A stretch of DNA of 51,833 nucleotides from Collinsella sp. (GTDB lineage Bacteria; Actinomycetota; Coriobacteriia; Coriobacteriales; Coriobacteriaceae). The DNA is taken from contig DXZT01000008.1 of the NCBI GenBank assembly GCA_019419545.1, positions 1 through 51,833 of the forward strand. Reading direction: 5' to 3'. The position numbers and the translations under genes are program-made. Below, piece by piece: positions 39,915 to 47,946 of the stretch. Numbering within the stretch: position 1 is the first letter of the stretch; every line of letters starts with the position of its first letter. Under the pieces are notes generated by a model. It was not told the DNA's origin and ran no database searches. It was given only the letters and a program-made list of their open reading frames with translations.

Positions 39915-42428
39915 CTATAGGTAGCGACCGGTGATGCTTGCGGAGCAGCCCGCGATGTCGCCCGGCGTGCCGGCGCAGACGATTTGCCCGCCGGCGTCGC
40001 CACCGCCCGGGCCCATGTCGATTACGTAGTCGGCGTTACGGATAAGGTCGAGATCGTGTTCGATCACGATAACCGTGGCGCCCTTGGCAACGAGACCGTC
40101 AAACACGTTCAACAGCACCTGAACATCGAGCGGATGCAGGCCGATCGTGGGCTCGTCGAACACGAATACAGCATCATCCTGCACGCGGCCCATCTCGCTC
40201 GCGAGCTTAAGACGCTGCGCCTCGCCGCCTGAGAGCGCCGGTGTGGGCTCACCCAAGGTGAGATAGCCCAAGCCCAGGTCGTGTATGGTCTGCAAGCGCG
40301 CCTGAACCTTCTTGAGTCCCACCGTGGCGTCGAGCGCCTCATCCACACTCATATCCATGAGCTGCGGCAACGTCAGCAAGCTCCCGTCCTTGCCCTCGCG
40401 ATGGATATGCGAGGCGGCTTCCGCGTAGCGAGAGCCGCGACATGCCGGGCAGACGATCTCGACATCGGGCAAAAACTGCACGTCGAGCGATATCGAGCCC
40501 GTGCCATCGCACGTAGGGCAGCGCAAGGCGCCAGTATTGTAGCTAAAGGCACCCGCCTTGTAGCCGGCCGCCTTGGCCTCGGGCGTACGGGCGAAGGCGC
40601 GGCGCAGCTCGTCATGGATGTCGGCATAGGTCGCTACCGTCGAGCGCACGTTGGCGCCGATGGGCGTGGCGTCAATCAGGTTGGCGCGGGCAATGCCCTC
40701 GGCATCGACCCAGCGCACATGACTTGGCAGACGCTCGCCAGCTGCCTGCACCTTGAGTGCCGGAATGAGCGTCTCGAGCACCAACGTCGTCTTACCCGAA
40801 CCCGAAACGCCCGTCACCGCAACGAGACGGCCGCGCGGGATATCGACTTCGAGCGGCTTGACGGTATGGATGGTATCGGTTGCCATGCGGATATGGCCCT
40901 GGTCGAACATTTCCTCGTCAGTCACCTGCGGACGCAAGCGCTTGGACTCTGCGCGCAAAAACGGGGCGATGCGGCTGCCCTGCGATTGTTCGACCTCGTC
41001 CACCGTACCAGCGGCGATCACGTTACCGCCGCCTGCTCCGGCAACGGGGCCCATCTCGATCAGATAGTCGGCTTCCGCCAGTACGCGCGTGTCGTGGTCG
41101 ACAACGACCACGGTGTTGCCGTCATCCACCAGATCGCGCATCACGCCCACCAAGCCGTCGACATTGGCTGGATGCAAGCCGATCGAAGGCTCGTCCAGCA
41201 CATAGAGCACGCCTGTCGATCGGTTGCGCACCACGCGAGCAAGCTGCACGCGCTGGCGCTCACCCGTGGAGAGCGTGGCACCAGCGCGGTCGAGTGAAAG
41301 GTAATCGAGACCCAGGTCGACCAGACGACGGGCCACACTCAAAAACGAATCGCAGATATCCGTCGCCATGGGCCGCATCTCGGGCGGCAAGGATGCGGGC
41401 ACCCCGCGCATCCACTCAATCGCCTCGCCCAGCGTCATGGCCGTGGCCTGCGCCAGATTGATACCGCGCACCTGGGGCCGGCGCGCAGCCTCGGAGAGAC
41501 GCGTGCCGCCGCAGTCACGGCATGCCCCCTCGCGTAAAAAGCGCGCAACGCGCTTGAGGCCCTTGTCGTCCTTAACCTTGGCGAGCGCATTCTCGACGGT
41601 ATAGACGGCGTTGTAATAGGTAAAGTCGAGCGGCGTGGCGCCCTCGCCGTTTTTGGGAACGTAGAGAATGTGTTTCTTAACCGCGGGGCCGTGAAACACG
41701 ATGTCGCGCTCTTGAGGCGTGAGCTGGTTAAACGGCACGTCGGTGCGCACGCCCATCTCGCCAGCCACCTGCTTCATCAGATCCCACATGAGCGTACCCC
41801 AGGGAAGCACCGCACCTTCGTTGATAGTCTTCGACTCGTCGGGCACCAGGCTCGCCTCGTCCACCTCGCGCATAACGCCTGTGCCGCCACAGGTGGGGCA
41901 TGCACCGCCGCTATTGAAAGCCAAATCCTCGGCACTCGGCGCGTAGAACTCGCGGTCGCATGTCGGACACGTGAGCGACAGGCCCGCGGCCACATTAAGG
42001 CTCGGCTCCACGCGCGCCCCGCAATGCGGGCACACGTGATGGGCACAGCGGCTAAAGAGTAGGCGCAGGCTGTTGTTGAGCTCGGTCATGGTGCCAAAGG
42101 TGGAACGCACGCCCGGCACGCTGGGGCGCTGGTGCAGCGCGAGCGCCGCCGGTACGTGCAGCACTTCATCCACCTGGGCGTGTTCGGCCTGTGTCAGGCG
42201 ACGTCGAGTATAGGTGCTGAGTGCTTCCAAGTAGCGACGCGAGCCCTCGGCATAAAGAACCCCCAGCGCCAGCGAACTCTTGCCCGAACCTGACACGCCG
42301 GCAATGCCCACAAGCCTTCCCAGCGGAATATCGATATCGATGTCTTTGAGGTTGTGCACGCGCGCGCCACGCACCTCGATAGCCTGCGGGCTCATCTTCT
42401 GTTCCGTCACCTTTATCACCCTACTCAT
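39915..42428 (-). CDS. Class II UvrA-like ABC ATPase (837 aa)
   Basis: Excinuclease A homologue with two ABC modules: GVSGSGKSSLALGVLYAEGSRRYLEALS near residue 45, LSTGERQRVQLARV with VLDEPSIGLHPAN, then GVSGSGKTTLVLETL and LSGGEAQRLKLASEM with VFDEPTIGLHPLD. Zinc motifs CPHCGA, CPTCD, CPTCGG, CRDCGG, CPTCDG and CPACRG are present. At about 840 residues it is shorter than UvrA1 (about 940) and appears to lack the UvrB-binding insertion, as in the UvrA2/DrrC group linked to drug or damage tolerance. The start is uncertain: ATG 42428 overlaps the upstream stop (ATGAGTAG), and ATG 42395 also fits. It is coupled to the ATPase upstream. Confidence 0.9.
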   Translation of the reverse strand: MSRVIKVTEQKMSPQAIEVRGARVHNLKDIDIDIPLGRLVGIAGVSGSGKSSLALGVLYAEGSRRYLEALSTYTRRRLTQAEHAQVDEVLHVPAALALHQRPSVPGVRSTFGTMTELNNSLRLLFSRCAHHVCPHCGARVEPSLNVAAGLSLTCPTCDREFYAPSAEDLAFNSGGACPTCGGTGVMREVDEASLVPDESKTINEGAVLPWGTLMWDLMKQVAGEMGVRTDVPFNQLTPQERDIVFHGPAVKKHILYVPKNGEGATPLDFTYYNAVYTVENALAKVKDDKGLKRVARFLREGACRDCGGTRLSEAARRPQVRGINLAQATAMTLGEAIEWMRGVPASLPPEMRPMATDICDSFLSVARRLVDLGLDYLSLDRAGATLSTGERQRVQLARVVRNRSTGVLYVLDEPSIGLHPANVDGLVGVMRDLVDDGNTVVVVDHDTRVLAEADYLIEMGPVAGAGGGNVIAAGTVDEVEQSQGSRIAPFLRAESKRLRPQVTDEEMFDQGHIRMATDTIHTVKPLEVDIPRGRLVAVTGVSGSGKTTLVLETLIPALKVQAAGERLPSHVRWVDAEGIARANLIDATPIGANVRSTVATYADIHDELRRAFARTPEAKAAGYKAGAFSYNTGALRCPTCDGTGSISLDVQFLPDVEIVCPACRGSRYAEAASHIHREGKDGSLLTLPQLMDMSVDEALDATVGLKKVQARLQTIHDLGLGYLTLGEPTPALSGGEAQRLKLASEMGRVQDDAVFVFDEPTIGLHPLDVQVLLNVFDGLVAKGATVIVIEHDLDLIRNADYVIDMGPGGGDAGGQIVCAGTPGDIAGCSASITGRYL

Positions 42429-43539
42429 GCCATAAAACTCGATCGCGGATGTACTCGCCCAGCATGGGCACGGTAAACCGGACGAGACCGTATCCGGCAG
42501 CCTCGATGACGCGCTCGCGAATCAGGCTTGCGCGATATTTACTCGCCCAGCTCTGAGTACGGTCGCAGCGCTCAATGATGTCCGCCATGCGCGTCGGTTT
42601 ACCCTCGTCAACCGCCATGGCCTCGATAAATAGGCGCTGCGGGCTACGCAGCCCGTAATACAGGGGCGCGTCGACCGCTTCATAGAACTCGGAGACGGCA
42701 TCGGCGCAGCCAGCCTCGGCATCGCACACTTCAATGACCTGCGAGCCACGCCGGACGGCAGACCGCCACATGTAATAGCCCACCAGCTGAACCATATAGG
42801 GATGCCCCATGCTCTTGTGTGCCGCAAGATTCGCCGTCTCCGCGTCAACGTAAAGACCAGCGTCTTTGACCGTCTGGATATATGAATCGCGCACCTTGGG
42901 CAAAGATATCGCCCCCAGCGTACACTGCTGGGCACGCCGCAAAAACGTCACGCTCGGCTCTTCGAGCAAATCGTCGATCATACTGGGTAAGCCGGCAAAC
43001 ACCAGCGCAAGACCGCGTTGGTCGCTATCGGACAAGCCCGTAGCATCCTGATCTCCGAGCACCTGCTGATAGAGAACGACAAGAGCCGCCAGCTCCTCGA
43101 TTGACGCAGATTGAGCCTCGTCAATCGCAAACAGGATGCCCTTGCCTGGGCCGAGCTTCTTGAGGCGCTCGTTGACCAGCCCTCGCAACGTCTCGCCCTT
43201 TGCTCGCGCCGCCTCGACCGGCATCCGGCCAAACGACGGACCGAACTCCATTGACGTCACAACGGGTTTATTCGAGCGAAGCGCGTCGGCCAAGCGGTCG
43301 CATAAGCCAAGCGAAGCGAAATCGGAGACAACCGCCCATCCGCGCTCGCTGGCCAGACGTTGCAGCTCCCTCAGGAGAACCGTCTTGCCGCAGCCGCGGT
43401 TTCCCGTAATGAGCATGAGCCTGCCCGGCGCTCCAGCGCCGTTATCGAGCCCTTCCTCAAAATCTTCTATGACCGGCTCGCGATCGATGAGTATCGGAGG
43501 CCGCTTGCCAGCCGTGGGCTTAAAGGGATTTGGATTCAT
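42421..43539 (-). CDS. AAA+ ATPase with C-terminal winged helix, copy 2 (372 aa)
   Basis: Relative of the ATPase at 38774. LMLITGNRGCGKTVLLRELQRLA near residue 40 is Walker A, GILFAIDEAQSASIEELA near 132 Walker B, and LALVFAGLPSM near 180 a sensor strand. SVTFLRRAQQCTLGAISLPKVRDSYIQTVKDAGL parallels the other copy. The last 70 residues (RMADIIERCDRTQSWASKYRASLIRERVIEAAGYGLVRFTVP) form a winged helix. The ATG has GAGGAGG ahead. Its stop overlaps the start of the UvrA-like gene, so the two are one operon. Three tandem 10-bp repeats lie just upstream and may be its operator. Function is unknown. Confidence 0.8.
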   Translation of the reverse strand: MNPNPFKPTAGKRPPILIDREPVIEDFEEGLDNGAGAPGRLMLITGNRGCGKTVLLRELQRLASERGWAVVSDFASLGLCDRLADALRSNKPVVTSMEFGPSFGRMPVEAARAKGETLRGLVNERLKKLGPGKGILFAIDEAQSASIEELAALVVLYQQVLGDQDATGLSDSDQRGLALVFAGLPSMIDDLLEEPSVTFLRRAQQCTLGAISLPKVRDSYIQTVKDAGLYVDAETANLAAHKSMGHPYMVQLVGYYMWRSAVRRGSQVIEVCDAEAGCADAVSEFYEAVDAPLYYGLRSPQRLFIEAMAVDEGKPTRMADIIERCDRTQSWASKYRASLIRERVIEAAGYGLVRFTVPMLGEYIRDRVLWHE

Positions 43540-43572
43540 GTCGGCCTCCTCGGATTGAAAAACCCTGGTAAT

Positions 43573-43602
43573 AGTTATACCAACTTATACCGAGTTATAC
43601 CA
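43573..43602. promoter_or_regulatory. Three tandem 10-bp repeats upstream of ATPase copy 2
   Basis: AGTTATACCA, ACTTATACCG and AGTTATACCA follow without gaps. A 10-bp period puts each copy on the same face of DNA, as for cooperative binding of a regulator. It lies 35-65 bp ahead of the ATPase-uvrA operon, in the promoter zone; it also contains TATAC -10-like sequence. Confidence 0.55.
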
Positions 43603-43606
43603 ATAG

Positions 43607-43639
43607 TATGTGACAAAGGAACTGTCCCTTTGTCACATA
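43607..43639. repeat. GGGAC palindrome, TGTGACAAAG type, copy 3
   Basis: TATGTGACAAAGGAAC faces TGTCCCTTTGTCACATA with one mismatch. The TGA stop of the TetM-like gene (43633-43635) lies in the right arm. Confidence 0.85.
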
Positions 43640-45636
43640 TGGCCGAAAAACTCGGCGTCTGCTGCTCGCCAGGGGCGGAAGGTGGCGGGATCGATCTTTA
43701 CGTGCGCTGCGGCGGATACGTCGTACCATTTGACCGTGTAACCGGCGCCGTGAGAGCAAAAGACCGAATCGGGGGTGTTGGGCAGATCGGCCTCGGGCTC
43801 ATAGGCCGCCGTCTCGATTACGCGCTCGGCGTCGTGGCAGGGCGCATAACCAGCGAACTCTAGGTACAGATGCCCGCGACCGCTCGTGTAGGCAGCCACC
43901 TCCAGCGCGTAATCCTGCACCTCGGATGCCGGCACGCGGCCCACAAGCTTCGCCCGGTCGCCCGCCATCGTCGGCGGCTCGTACTCGGCACCCATGCGCG
44001 TGGCGTCTGACAACGCCCTGCCCACGCACTCCCCCGGCACCTCGAGCTCAAAGTGGTACCACGGCTCCAACAGCACCGCCGCGCCGGCCTCACGCGCCTG
44101 CATGAGTCCCTGTCGAATCGCGCGATACGTGGCCTGGCGAAAGTCGCCGCCCTCGGTGTGCTTGGCATGCGCACGGCCGCCCGTGAGCGTAATGCGCACA
44201 TCGGTGATGGGCGAGCCGGTCAGCACGCCCAGGTGATCACGCTCCATGGCGTTAGTGAGTGCCAAACGCTGCCAGTTAAAATCGAGCTCGTCGGTCGAGG
44301 TCACGGTGCCAAACTGCACGCCCGAGCCCGCCGGCAACGGCTCCAGGCGCAGATGTACCTCGGCATAGTGGCGCAGTGGCTCAAAGTGGCCCACGCCCTC
44401 AACCGGCTGCGAAATAGTCTCCTTATAGAGAATGCCGCCGGGCTCAAACTCGACCAAAAGGCCAAAGCGATCGACCAGCACCCGCTGCACGACCTCGAGC
44501 TGCACGGCGCCCATCAACTGAAGGTGAATCTGCTCAAGATGCGTGTTCCAGCTTACGCCGAGCATGGGGTCTTCGTCTGCCAGCTCAGTCAACGCTTTGA
44601 ATACCACATGGACGTCGTGTTCGCCCGGTAGCACGGTATAGGTGAGAACCGGCGCAATGACAGGTGCATCGCCCGCGGGCTCCGCGCCCAGGGCGTCCCC
44701 CGGGCGAACGTGCGCAAGGCCCGTCACGGCACAAATACCGCCAGCGGCAACTTCTTGGGCAAGCTCATACTTCTCGCCGTTATAGATGCGTACCTGATCG
44801 ACCTTCTGCTCCCATGCCTCGGCACCGGAACGTCCGCCAATCATCTGCTTGGCATGCAGTGTGCCGCCGGTTACTTTAACCCATGCCAAGCGCTCGCCGC
44901 GATCCCCGCGGCTGACACGATAGACGCGCGCGGCAAACTCCGGGAGCCACGCCTGTTCACGCATCAGCGCGCATATGCCATCCAGCAGCTCGTCCACGCC
45001 TTGGTCCTTGAGCGCCGACCCGGCAAAACAGGGAAAGAGCTTGCGCTCGGCAACCATGCGCGACAGCGTCGCGACGGAAAGCTCACCCGCCTCAAGAAAC
45101 TCCTCGAGCGCTTCTTCGTCTAACGCGGCAGCGTCCTCCTGAACGGCCCCGCCCGCCAGCAGTTCGCCGGCATCCAGGCAGCCCTCGGAGAGACGTTGCC
45201 CAAGTTGTGCCAGCAAAACATCGCGGCCGGGATTCTCCAAATCGATTTTGTTGATGAAGATGAATGTCGGGATGTCATAACGTGCAAGCAGGCGCCACAG
45301 GGTTTCGGTGTGTCCCTGCACGCCGTCGTTGGCACCCACAACCAAAATCGCATAGTCAAGCGCGCGCAGCGTGCGCTCCGCCTCGGCCGAAAAATCGACG
45401 TGGCCGGGCGCATCCACGAGCATGACGTGGGTATCACCGTGGTCGAGCACGGCCTGCGACGAAAAAATCGTGATGCCACGCTCGCGCTCGATCGCGTTCG
45501 TGTCCAGATGCGAATCGCCATCGTCCACGCGGCCGCGCTTGCGAATGCGACCCGCGTTGAACAGCATGACCTCGGCCAACGTGGTCTTGCCGGCATCGAC
45601 GTGCGCCACAATTCCAACGACCGCTTGCTTCGACAT
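43633..45636 (-). CDS. TetM-like ribosomal-protection-type translation GTPase (667 aa)
   Basis: EF-G-like GTPase of the Tet(M)/Tet(O)/LepA group. VGIVAHVDAGKTTLAE is G1, TNAIERERGITIFSS switch I, VDAPGHVDFSAEAERTL G3, FINKIDLENPG G4 and CFAGSALKDQGV G5-like. A beta-barrel domain, EF-G domain IV-like sequence (TDVRITLTGGRAHAKHTEGGDFRQATYRAIRQGL) and domain V follow. The length suits the ribosomal protection family (about 640). The start at 45636 has GAGGAGA ahead. It may be a housekeeping or lineage-specific relative rather than a true tet gene; resistance cannot be claimed from sequence. Its stop codon lies within a palindrome. Confidence 0.85.
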   Translation of the reverse strand: MSKQAVVGIVAHVDAGKTTLAEVMLFNAGRIRKRGRVDDGDSHLDTNAIERERGITIFSSQAVLDHGDTHVMLVDAPGHVDFSAEAERTLRALDYAILVVGANDGVQGHTETLWRLLARYDIPTFIFINKIDLENPGRDVLLAQLGQRLSEGCLDAGELLAGGAVQEDAAALDEEALEEFLEAGELSVATLSRMVAERKLFPCFAGSALKDQGVDELLDGICALMREQAWLPEFAARVYRVSRGDRGERLAWVKVTGGTLHAKQMIGGRSGAEAWEQKVDQVRIYNGEKYELAQEVAAGGICAVTGLAHVRPGDALGAEPAGDAPVIAPVLTYTVLPGEHDVHVVFKALTELADEDPMLGVSWNTHLEQIHLQLMGAVQLEVVQRVLVDRFGLLVEFEPGGILYKETISQPVEGVGHFEPLRHYAEVHLRLEPLPAGSGVQFGTVTSTDELDFNWQRLALTNAMERDHLGVLTGSPITDVRITLTGGRAHAKHTEGGDFRQATYRAIRQGLMQAREAGAAVLLEPWYHFELEVPGECVGRALSDATRMGAEYEPPTMAGDRAKLVGRVPASEVQDYALEVAAYTSGRGHLYLEFAGYAPCHDAERVIETAAYEPEADLPNTPDSVFCSHGAGYTVKWYDVSAAAHVKIDPATFRPWRAADAEFFGHM

Positions 45637-45824
45637 GGCTCTCCTCTTATTGCAAGCCCATCGCACGCGGCAACGGGCGTTCACGCTCCACACTGGATGA
45701 TACAATTTTACGGGCCGGCGGGCGAAGCGGGCCCTATCCCCCGACCAAGCTCATCGCCCTGCGTTGCCGCGCGGCGATTTTCGTAGGTTCGCGCCTTGCG
45801 AAAGCCGGCTTTCAAAACAGCACA

Positions 45825-45864
45825 GCGAACGAAAATAGCCCCGGGTGGGACCATTTTCGTTCGC
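45825..45864. repeat. 12-bp perfect inverted repeat, GCGAACGAAAAT
   Basis: GCGAACGAAAAT and ATTTTCGTTCGC are separated by 16 bp. A further ATTTTCGT lies about 45 bp upstream (near 45777), so the unit may be longer. It lies between the TetM-like gene start and the 3' end of the GNAT gene, on the side downstream of GNAT. Confidence 0.7.
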
Positions 45865-45891
45865 ACGAATTATTGATACGCGTCCTCGCTC

Positions 45892-46380
45892 TTATGCCTC
45901 GCGTAGCCAATCGAACGCGACACGCGGCGTGCCGTCCGACACGTACACGATGCCGGCGCGCTCGAACCCCGCCTTAATACTCGCACCCTGCATGGGCAGG
46001 TTGTCCTGATGCGTGTCGATGCGCAGGTGATCGGCACGCTCTTTGGCAAAGGCGAACATCGCAGCCGCGATACCGTGCACGGTGCCGTCGGATGCCACAC
46101 GGTGCAGCACGGCGTACGGAGTGTCGCTACGCCATTGACCGTCCTCAATTACGTCATAGCACTCGTCCGGGCCCTGTAAAAATGCAAACGTCGCCACCAC
46201 GCGGCCATCGACTTCGCACACATAGCTGCCACCGGCAGCGATATCGGCAGCCAGCTGCTCGGCAGAAGGCGTGCCCTCGGGCCACTGCGTGGCGTTGCCA
46301 TGCGCGCGCATAAAGGCGCGGGCCGCGTCATAGATAGCCATGACAGCGGGAATGTCGGTATCGAGGGTTTTTCTGATCAT
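45892..46380 (-). CDS. GNAT-family N-acetyltransferase (162 aa)
   Basis: Acetyl-CoA-dependent acetyltransferase. The chain opens MIRKTLDTDIPAVMAIYDAARAFM, has the middle strand SYVCEVDGRVVATFAFLQGPD and the later region AAAMFAFAKERADHLRIDTHQDNLPMQGASIKAGFERAGIVYV, which matches motifs A and B of the family (Asn and the Ala/Gly helix). The start at 46380 is the ATG after a GTG. It is divergent from the small zinc-ribbon gene, and a 9-bp dyad lies between them. The substrate is unknown. Confidence 0.88.
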   Translation of the reverse strand: MIRKTLDTDIPAVMAIYDAARAFMRAHGNATQWPEGTPSAEQLAADIAAGGSYVCEVDGRVVATFAFLQGPDECYDVIEDGQWRSDTPYAVLHRVASDGTVHGIAAAMFAFAKERADHLRIDTHQDNLPMQGASIKAGFERAGIVYVSDGTPRVAFDWLREA

Positions 46381-46401
46381 CACGCAGCGACCTCACGTTT
46401 A

Positions 46402-46433
46402 TTGGTATCACTTTGGTTGAGCAATGATACCAA
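46402..46433. promoter_or_regulatory. Dyad between GNAT and zinc-ribbon genes
   Basis: TTGGTATCA, 14-bp spacer, TGATACCAA: a perfect 9-bp inverted repeat in the 71-bp divergent promoter region. It is likely an operator or paired promoter element; no regulator is next to it. Confidence 0.5.
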
Positions 46434-46451
46434 CGTTTGGAGAGGGGCGCG

Positions 46452-46754
46452 ATGCAGATGGGAAGCAAAAAGCGAGCCGCCTGGTCAAAGGCCAAAAGCG
46501 AGTTTTTGAGCGCTGCTACCGGCGGCGATATGAGCGACCTGTTTGCACGCGAGGACGAGCGCCGCGACGCCCTGGACGCCGAGCGCGATGAAGCCTGGCG
46601 CTACAAATCGTGCGAGCGCAAAAACCGTTACGACACGCGTGCCGAGGCCGAGGCAGTTATGGCTGACTGCGAAAACCGCGGACGCCGCGGGCTGGCCTGC
46701 TACAAATGCGAATACTGCGGTGGCTGGCACCTGACATCGCACCCTTGGAAATAG
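46452..46754 (+). CDS. Small basic zinc-ribbon protein (100 aa)
   Basis: A charged N-terminal half (SKKRAAWSKAKSEFLSAATGGDMSDLFAREDER) is followed by SCERKNRYDTRAEAEAVMADCENRGRRGLACYKCEYCGGWHLTSHPWK. The last part, CYKCEYCGGWHLTSH, is a compact zinc ribbon that also occurs in phage and small bacterial proteins of unknown role. The start at 46452 has GAGAGGGGCG ahead; ATG 46458 is an alternative. No partner is evident. Binding of a nucleic acid is plausible from charge and zinc ribbon, but no more can be said. Confidence 0.75.
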   Translation: MQMGSKKRAAWSKAKSEFLSAATGGDMSDLFAREDERRDALDAERDEAWRYKSCERKNRYDTRAEAEAVMADCENRGRRGLACYKCEYCGGWHLTSHPWK

Positions 46755-46802
46755 ACCCCGCATCGGCACGGCACTGACGGAGCGCCAATCATCGCACGCA
46801 AG

Positions 46803-47507
46803 CTACGGGCGCGGCGGCACCAAAACATCGTAGCGAACGGCCTTGCCCGCAAGCTGATAGCTCGGCTTAACGCCGGCAAGCAGTGGCCCCTTCACCGGCC
46901 GCTTGATAACGACCTTGCGCGGGTGCACCGCAAGCGCAGCTTCGACCAGCGTCTCCTCATCGGCACACGGCTGTTCCAGATGATGCAAAAGTTGGAACTT
47001 CTTTTTAACCGCCGCGCTCTTGGTGCGCTCGGGAAACATGGGGTCCAGATACACCACGTCAGGAGCGGTGAGCTCGCCCTGCCCGATCAGCTCAGCTGTA
47101 TGGCGAAGGCCGGCAATGCTGTCCTCGCCCGCATGCAAGCGCATGCGCGCCACGGCTGTCGCAAGCGCCGGATCATCTGCCGCGCGATCCAAGGCATCCT
47201 TGAGGAGTGCCGCGATCACGCAATCCTGCTCATACAGATCGACGGTAAAGCCCGCGGCCGCCAGCAGCAGCGAATCCTCGCCAAAGCCTGCCGTGGCGTC
47301 AATCGCCCATGGGCTCTCGATGCCTTTTGCGCGCGCAGCCTTTACCAGCAGTTCTTGCTGCAGACGGCCCTGCTTGAGCCGTGGAAGCATGCGGCCAAAA
47401 TCGGCACGCAGCTCCATCGTGCCGTCGGTAAGCGTGAGGCCCTCGGACTTCCCGATTAGCTCAAGCCCCGCGGACCGAGCAACAGAAAAGGGATCGACGA
47501 CGCCCAT
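46803..47507 (-). CDS. rsmJ: 16S rRNA (guanine1516-N2)-methyltransferase RsmJ-like (234 aa)
   Basis: Class I SAM-dependent rRNA methyltransferase. RADFGRMLPRLKQGRLQQELLVKAARAKG leads into WAIDATAGFGEDSLLLAAAGFTVDLYEQD, the SAM-binding motif I, and DVVYLDPMFPERTKSAAVKKK is motif IV with the catalytic DPMFP. KVVIKRPVKGPLL follows. This order is specific to RsmJ. The ATG has AAGGAG 6 bases upstream. It is alone on its strand and convergent with the zinc-ribbon gene. Confidence 0.92.
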   Translation of the reverse strand: MGVVDPFSVARSAGLELIGKSEGLTLTDGTMELRADFGRMLPRLKQGRLQQELLVKAARAKGIESPWAIDATAGFGEDSLLLAAAGFTVDLYEQDCVIAALLKDALDRAADDPALATAVARMRLHAGEDSIAGLRHTAELIGQGELTAPDVVYLDPMFPERTKSAAVKKKFQLLHHLEQPCADEETLVEAALAVHPRKVVIKRPVKGPLLAGVKPSYQLAGKAVRYDVLVPPRP

Positions 47508-47570
47508 GGGTACTCCTTAACAAGCAAAACGAATACGCGAGCGCCGTTTATGTCGGCACCCAACCGTCCG

Positions 47571-47714
47571 CTATTGTCCCACATGCGACATGGCCCACAG
47601 CATCCCAATGCAAAGCACCGCCATCAATCCCGTGCACACGGCAGCGATCACAGAATCGCTCATGCGCCTTCCCAACGACCGCGGCTCGCGCACTTGCCCT
47701 GCTCCGTACATCAT
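47571..47714 (-). CDS. Single-pass membrane microprotein (47 aa)
   Basis: A short gene with a very strong ribosome binding site (AAGGAGGAGCC) immediately before two ATGs. The product starts MMYGAGQVREPRSLGRRM and then has one hydrophobic helix, SVIAAVCTGLMAVLCIGMLW, with a short tail; by the positive-inside rule the N-terminus is cytoplasmic. It lies upstream of rsmJ on the same strand, with 63 bp between its stop and the rsmJ start. No homologue is recalled. The case rests on ribosome binding site, frame and membrane helix. Confidence 0.6.
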   Translation of the reverse strand: MMYGAGQVREPRSLGRRMSDSVIAAVCTGLMAVLCIGMLWAMSHVGQ

Positions 47715-47946
47715 GGCTCCTCCTTGAGACCAGCTCTTACCATGGACCCATCATCGCAGCGCCGCGCATACGCTGCCATCGATTTGACTTACGCCCAGCT
47801 TTCCTTTTTGAAAGGTTGGGTTTGGCTGCGCGGGCTCAATGCGCTTTCAAACGCATGCATCGCCGCGTTGAACTACAATGTGCTTCACCATATGTGCAGC
47901 ACATTGGGTGCGCCAAGTTGGCGTACTCGTATCGAAAGGACCAGCC

